A stretch of 9,200 bases of DNA from DAOPJM01 sp964490325 (GTDB lineage Bacteria; Bacillota; Clostridia; Christensenellales; CAG-138): contig CAZBBX010000052.1 in the NCBI GenBank assembly GCA_964490325.1, positions 1 to 9,200 of the forward strand, given 5' to 3'. Positions 5,729 through 9,200 of this stretch are shown piece by piece. The notes beneath the pieces are model-generated. The model saw only the letters and a program-made list of their open reading frames with translations. It did not search any database and was not told where the DNA came from. Positions within the stretch are counted from its first letter, which is position 1; the number at the start of each line of letters is the position of its first letter. The position numbers and the translations under genes are program-made.

Positions 5729-8700
5729 GTGAAAAGAAACAAGTTCCTGAGGCTCTGTGCGTTCTTATGCGCTTTCGTCATGTTCGTTACTCTGCTTCCC
5801 GTCCTGTCCACGGAAAGCAAGGCAGCGTCCTATACGTACAATGCGGGCACGCGGCACACGGTTGCTGCGACCCTGACCTCGCAGGCACAGTCCTACTATA
5901 CAGGCAGCTACAGCTACAGCACCTTGTCGGCGCTGTCCGGCAGCGCTTCCGACCCAATGAACAGCGCGCTGTTCACTGCCCTGCATAACATGATGGCAAA
6001 CACCATGACCAGCTCTGTGAGCTACAGCTCCCTGACGACCTATTGGCCCTATTCGGACGCATCGGGCGGCAGCGCAGGTACGCTCCTGTTCTACAGCGAC
6101 CAAGTGAGCAGCAGCTTCAACCGTGAGCATGTATGGCCCAAGAGCCGCGCAAGCTATTACCAGACGAACGGCGGCAGCGACCTGCATCATCTGCGCCCCA
6201 CCAACTCCAGTGTCAACTCCACCCGCGGCAATTACACGATGGGCAATGTCAAGGGTGTGCTTTCCTCCTACAGCACCTACTCCTATGGCGGCAACAGCGT
6301 GCTGTACTACAGCGCCTCCGCCGACAACGGCTTGGGACTGGTGGAAGTCAACGACAACATCAAGGGCGATGTGGCTCGCGTTCTGCTCTATGTATACGTT
6401 CGTTGGCAGCAGCCCAACCTCTATAACAACGTAGCCTCGGCAGACCTGCCCACGCTGGACAGCGATGACAACGCCGATGATGGCAATCACGTCATCGAAA
6501 GCTTGGCTACGCTCTTACAGTGGATGGCGATCGATCCCGTTGACACCTGGGAGACGGGGCGTAACGATGTCATTCAAAACATTCAAGGCAACCGCAACGT
6601 GTTCATCGACTATCCCGAGCTGGCTTGGCAGCTGTTCGGACAGACCGTCCCCGCAGACTATCAAACGCCTTCCGGCGGAGGAAGCGGCGCCACAGCTACG
6701 CCCACCGATGAACCCACCGACACAGCAGGCGCCACCGACACGTCAACGCCTACCCCCACACCTACCCTCACACCTACCCCCACGCCTACCCCCACGCCTG
6801 CTTCGGGAGCGGGAGAGTACCAACTGGTCAAGTCAGCAGATACGCTGCAAGACGGCGACAAGATTCTTGCTGTGGGACAGGTCACAACTGCTTACTATGC
6901 CATGGACGGCAGTGCCACAAGCTTTGGCAACAGCGCTCAAAGCATCAACATCACCGACTATATGGGCAGCACGGCGGACGCAGATCTGACCGTTCCCACG
7001 ACCATAAGCTCCAACACCACAACGGACAGCCATGCGTTCACCCTGACGGCAAGCGGCACATACTGGCTGCTTGGGCTGAACCACGATACCTTAGACTATC
7101 TGACGAGTACGTCAAGCAGCGGCACGGGCATGAGCTCTACCACCGACACAACGGATGAAGCCGCACAATGGACGATCAGCTATACAAATCAGCTGCCGAC
7201 TGTGCAGAATCGCGGAACGTCCCGTGTGCTTATGATGAATCGCAACAATTCTAACCCGTACTTCCGTGTTTACAGCACATCGAACTCCAACGGCGGTTAC
7301 AGCAGCACGGCGACCACCCAGTACTGCCTGTTCCTGTATCGCTACGTTGCGGGCACGGCAGCTACGGACACTCCCACGCCTACGCCTACGGACACTCCCA
7401 CGCCTACACCGACGGACACTCCCACGCCTACACCGACGGACACTCCCACGCCTACACCAACGGATACTCCTACGCCTACGCCGACGGACAAGCCGACGCC
7501 TACGCCGACGGACACGCCGACGCCTACGCCCACGGACACTCCCACGCCTACCCCGATGCCGAACACGGCAACGCTAAGCTTCATCGATACGCTTGGCGGC
7601 GGTACGACCACCGACACGGCGTATGAAGGCGAAAGCTACACCCTGCCCGCCGTAACAAGCACGAGCCTTACCATTGACGGCGTCAGCTACAGCTTCCTTG
7701 GTTGGACAAGCGAGCAGATCAGCGCCGCCACTACGGAGCTTCCCACCTACTTTAGTGCGGGTTCAAGCATCACCGTAAGCGGCGATGCAAGCTACTATGC
7801 CCTGTACAGCTATACGGTCGGCGGCGATGGAAGCTGGGTGCAGCTGACCAATGCATCCGAACTGACGGACGGCGGTCAATACGCCCTTGTCAGCGTGCCC
7901 TATTCCTCGTACACCACATATTATCTGATGAACTCCACCATCGTGTCCACCAACTATTGGGGCGGCACTGCGATCGGCAGCTACAGCGGTGATTTCACTG
8001 CGGGTACGGTCACGGCCGCAAGCGTGGATGACGATTGCGTTTGGACGGCTTCCGAGCTGGCAAGCGGCGTATACGGCTTTGTCAACAGCAGCGGCGTATA
8101 CCTTGCGACCAACAGCTCCAACAGCGGCTCTACCTACAAAAAGTTGAATACAGCGGCCTCCTCGGCGTCCGCCTCGGACAACTACAGCTGCTGGTCGATC
8201 GATTCCATAGACGCCTATTGCGTCAAGCTGGCGTCTGCGGCGTTCAGCAGCTTCTACATGAGCTACGCCTATCGCTACAGCGATTACTGCTGCTATGCTT
8301 CCGACAACAGCAGCTCCTATGTGAGCTGCGGGGTCTACCTGCTGCGAAAACTCAGCGGCACGAATTACTACCTTACGGGAGAGCCGCAGCAGACCGACGT
8401 CTACTATACCTTAACGCTTGACAGTACGTTAGGCGGCAGTCTCAGCGTGACGGACGGCGATACGAGCTATGCAACAGGCGCAACGGTGCTGGAGGGCATA
8501 GAGCTGACCGTAAGTGCGACGCCTGCCACCGGCTATGAACTGACAAGCCTGACCGTCAACGGGGAAGAGGTCGAGAGCGGCTCCGTCTTCCTGATGGAAG
8601 CCGATACAGTTGTCAGCGCGAGCTTTGCGCTTATCCCGACCTATCAGGTCAGCGTGAGCATCGAAGGCGGCGGAGACGTCAGCCTGTATGACGGAGATAC

Positions 8701-9200
8701 CATTCTTAGCCCCGGCGCGATCATGCAAGGCATGGAGATCCGTTTAGCGGTCAGCATGGACGAGGGCTACACCTTGACGAGCCTCACCGTAAATGGCACG
8801 GCTGTCAGCGATGGCTATGTGTTTGTGCTCGATGCGGATACTGTGATCAGCGCTGTGTTCACCTGCACTCATACTTGGGGGGAGTGGACGAGCAACGAGG
8901 ACGGCACGCACAGCCGCAATTGTGACAACTGCGGCGCCACCGAGACTGCGAACTGCAGCTACAGTGATGTAGTGACAGCACCTACATGCACGGCACAGGG
9001 CTTCACCACGCATACCTGCACGGTTTGCGGCTATGTGAAGGTGGATACCTACGTTGACGCACTTGGTCATACTTGGGGCGCTTGGACGAGCAACAACGAT
9101 GGTACGCATACCCGTACCTGCACCGTCTGCAACGAGAAGGAAACTGAGAACTGCTCTTACAGCGATGTAGTGACAGCACCTACCTGCACGGCACAGGGCT
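5729..9200 (+). CDS. Secreted modular endonuclease I-family nuclease, 3' end outside window
   Basis: At least 1,157 residues, open at the right edge. The N-terminus is a clear Sec signal peptide: KRNK, a hydrophobic core (6-26) and likely cleavage after A32 or A33. Residues about 37-310 form an endonuclease I domain (as in Bacillus BsnA/YurI and Vibrio Vvn), a metal-dependent non-specific nuclease. It keeps NREHVWPKS (131-139; E133, H134 the expected catalytic and metal-ligand pair), DLHHLRPTN (151-159) and N168 in TRGNYTMG. Then: Thr-Pro linker (313-362); beta-type module (363-541); eight-unit Thr-Pro linker (546-609); InlB B-repeat-like segment with FLGWT and YALYS (612-694); second beta-type module (702-875); two related 'bacterial repeat' segments (892-967, 972-1045), each with GYxLTSLTVNG; and Cys-rich 66-residue repeats from 1048 on. 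GTG 5729 has GGAG 6 bases upstream and gives a normal signal peptide; in-frame ATGs at 5717 and 5666 lack a well-spaced ribosome site. Probably surface-linked, degrading extracellular DNA; any anchor lies beyond the window. Confidence 0.9.
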   Translation, partial: MKRNKFLRLCAFLCAFVMFVTLLPVLSTESKAASYTYNAGTRHTVAATLTSQAQSYYTGSYSYSTLSALSGSASDPMNSALFTALHNMMANTMTSSVSYSSLTTYWPYSDASGGSAGTLLFYSDQVSSSFNREHVWPKSRASYYQTNGGSDLHHLRPTNSSVNSTRGNYTMGNVKGVLSSYSTYSYGGNSVLYYSASADNGLGLVEVNDNIKGDVARVLLYVYVRWQQPNLYNNVASADLPTLDSDDNADDGNHVIESLATLLQWMAIDPVDTWETGRNDVIQNIQGNRNVFIDYPELAWQLFGQTVPADYQTPSGGGSGATATPTDEPTDTAGATDTSTPTPTPTLTPTPTPTPTPASGAGEYQLVKSADTLQDGDKILAVGQVTTAYYAMDGSATSFGNSAQSINITDYMGSTADADLTVPTTISSNTTTDSHAFTLTASGTYWLLGLNHDTLDYLTSTSSSGTGMSSTTDTTDEAAQWTISYTNQLPTVQNRGTSRVLMMNRNNSNPYFRVYSTSNSNGGYSSTATTQYCLFLYRYVAGTAATDTPTPTPTDTPTPTPTDTPTPTPTDTPTPTPTDTPTPTPTDKPTPTPTDTPTPTPTDTPTPTPMPNTATLSFIDTLGGGTTTDTAYEGESYTLPAVTSTSLTIDGVSYSFLGWTSEQISAATTELPTYFSAGSSITVSGDASYYALYSYTVGGDGSWVQLTNASELTDGGQYALVSVPYSSYTTYYLMNSTIVSTNYWGGTAIGSYSGDFTAGTVTAASVDDDCVWTASELASGVYGFVNSSGVYLATNSSNSGSTYKKLNTAASSASASDNYSCWSIDSIDAYCVKLASAAFSSFYMSYAYRYSDYCCYASDNSSSYVSCGVYLLRKLSGTNYYLTGEPQQTDVYYTLTLDSTLGGSLSVTDGDTSYATGATVLEGIELTVSATPATGYELTSLTVNGEEVESGSVFLMEADTVVSASFALIPTYQVSVSIEGGGDVSLYDGDTILSPGAIMQGMEIRLAVSMDEGYTLTSLTVNGTAVSDGYVFVLDADTVISAVFTCTHTWGEWTSNEDGTHSRNCDNCGATETANCSYSDVVTAPTCTAQGFTTHTCTVCGYVKVDTYVDALGHTWGAWTSNNDGTHTRTCTVCNEKETENCSYSDVVTAPTCTAQG
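7364..7555 (+). repeat. Eight 24-bp tandem repeats coding TDTPTPTP
   Basis: Exactly eight in-frame 24-bp units encode TDTPTPTP; unit six reads TDKPTPTP. The units differ mostly at third positions (CCC/CCG/CCA/CCT, ACT/ACG, ACG/ACA/ACC). They form an extended, probably stiff and possibly O-glycosylated linker between two modules of the secreted nuclease. Such arrays commonly change copy number by slippage. A shorter, less regular Thr-Pro stretch lies at about 6738-6800 in the same gene. Confidence 0.95.
8870..9200 (+). repeat. 198-bp (66-residue) Cys-rich tandem repeat, array runs off the window
   Basis: Unit one is 8870-9067 and unit two starts at 9068 and is cut at 9200. Each unit begins HTWGxWTSN and carries six Cys in unit one (positions 18, 21, 29, 40, 50 and 53), including two CxxC pairs (CDNC, CTVC). 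The overlap of the two units is strongest at 8942-9002 versus 9140-9200, with 54 of 61 bases identical. CxxC pairs suggest zinc binding or disulphide cross-links; this kind of repeat is seen in clostridial surface proteins, with no firm function known to me. Confidence 0.9.

Noticed and set aside
5765..6490. 241-codon minus-strand open frame with many Val/Ala repeats
   Set aside because: Antisense to the endonuclease I domain, whose catalytic motifs define the true strand and frame.
7364..7555. CRISPR array
   Set aside because: The repeats are contiguous 24-bp coding units without spacers and translate to a Thr-Pro linker.
7342..7617. Minus-strand Gly-Val repeat frame
   Set aside because: It is just the reverse-strand reading of the Thr-Pro minisatellite; the plus-strand frame is continuous with the nuclease.

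Overview
The window looks like the chromosome of a fairly GC-rich member of the Bacillota, most likely a gut-type clostridium. The evidence is a pcrA-ligA gene pair, strong Shine-Dalgarno sites, -35/-10 promoters with 17-bp spacers, and a large secreted protein built from Thr-Pro linkers, InlB-type repeats and Cys-rich repeats, an architecture common in clostridial surface proteins. The exact taxon cannot be fixed from the sequence alone.

Layout. Positions 1-82 hold a structured, non-coding stretch: a nested hairpin plus a 14-bp inverted copy of a tRNA T-loop. A tRNA-Glu(CTC) gene follows on the minus strand (122-197), with a good promoter (216-244) and a Rho-independent terminator (83-113). 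From 245 to 397 lies a divergent regulatory region with a 23-bp tandem repeat, an 8-bp inverted repeat and a TTGCGT-17-TATAAT promoter. It drives a plus-strand operon: pcrA (398-2602), ligA (2607-4580, 4 bases after the pcrA stop) and a PurM/HypE-like ATPase gene (4571-5527, overlapping ligA by 10 bases). After a 200-bp intergenic region with a palindrome, a promoter and a leader hairpin comes a very large secreted endonuclease I-family protein. It starts at GTG 5729 and is still open at the right edge.

How the genes work together. PcrA helicase and NAD-dependent DNA ligase are housekeeping partners in DNA repair and replication, and their pairing is known from Firmicutes. The third gene is probably co-translated with ligA but belongs to the AIR synthase/HypE/SelD fold. 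It lacks the HypE C-terminal Cys and has no hyp neighbours, so its substrate is unknown. The last gene is a separate transcription unit. Its N-terminal third is an extracellular DNase; the rest is linkers, two related beta-type modules and repeat modules that probably hold or display the enzyme at the cell surface.

I see no CRISPR array, transposon, phage gene or clearly new defence or biosynthetic system. The most interesting items are the modular nuclease, the orphan HypE-like protein and the two unexplained non-coding structures near the tRNA and pcrA promoters.
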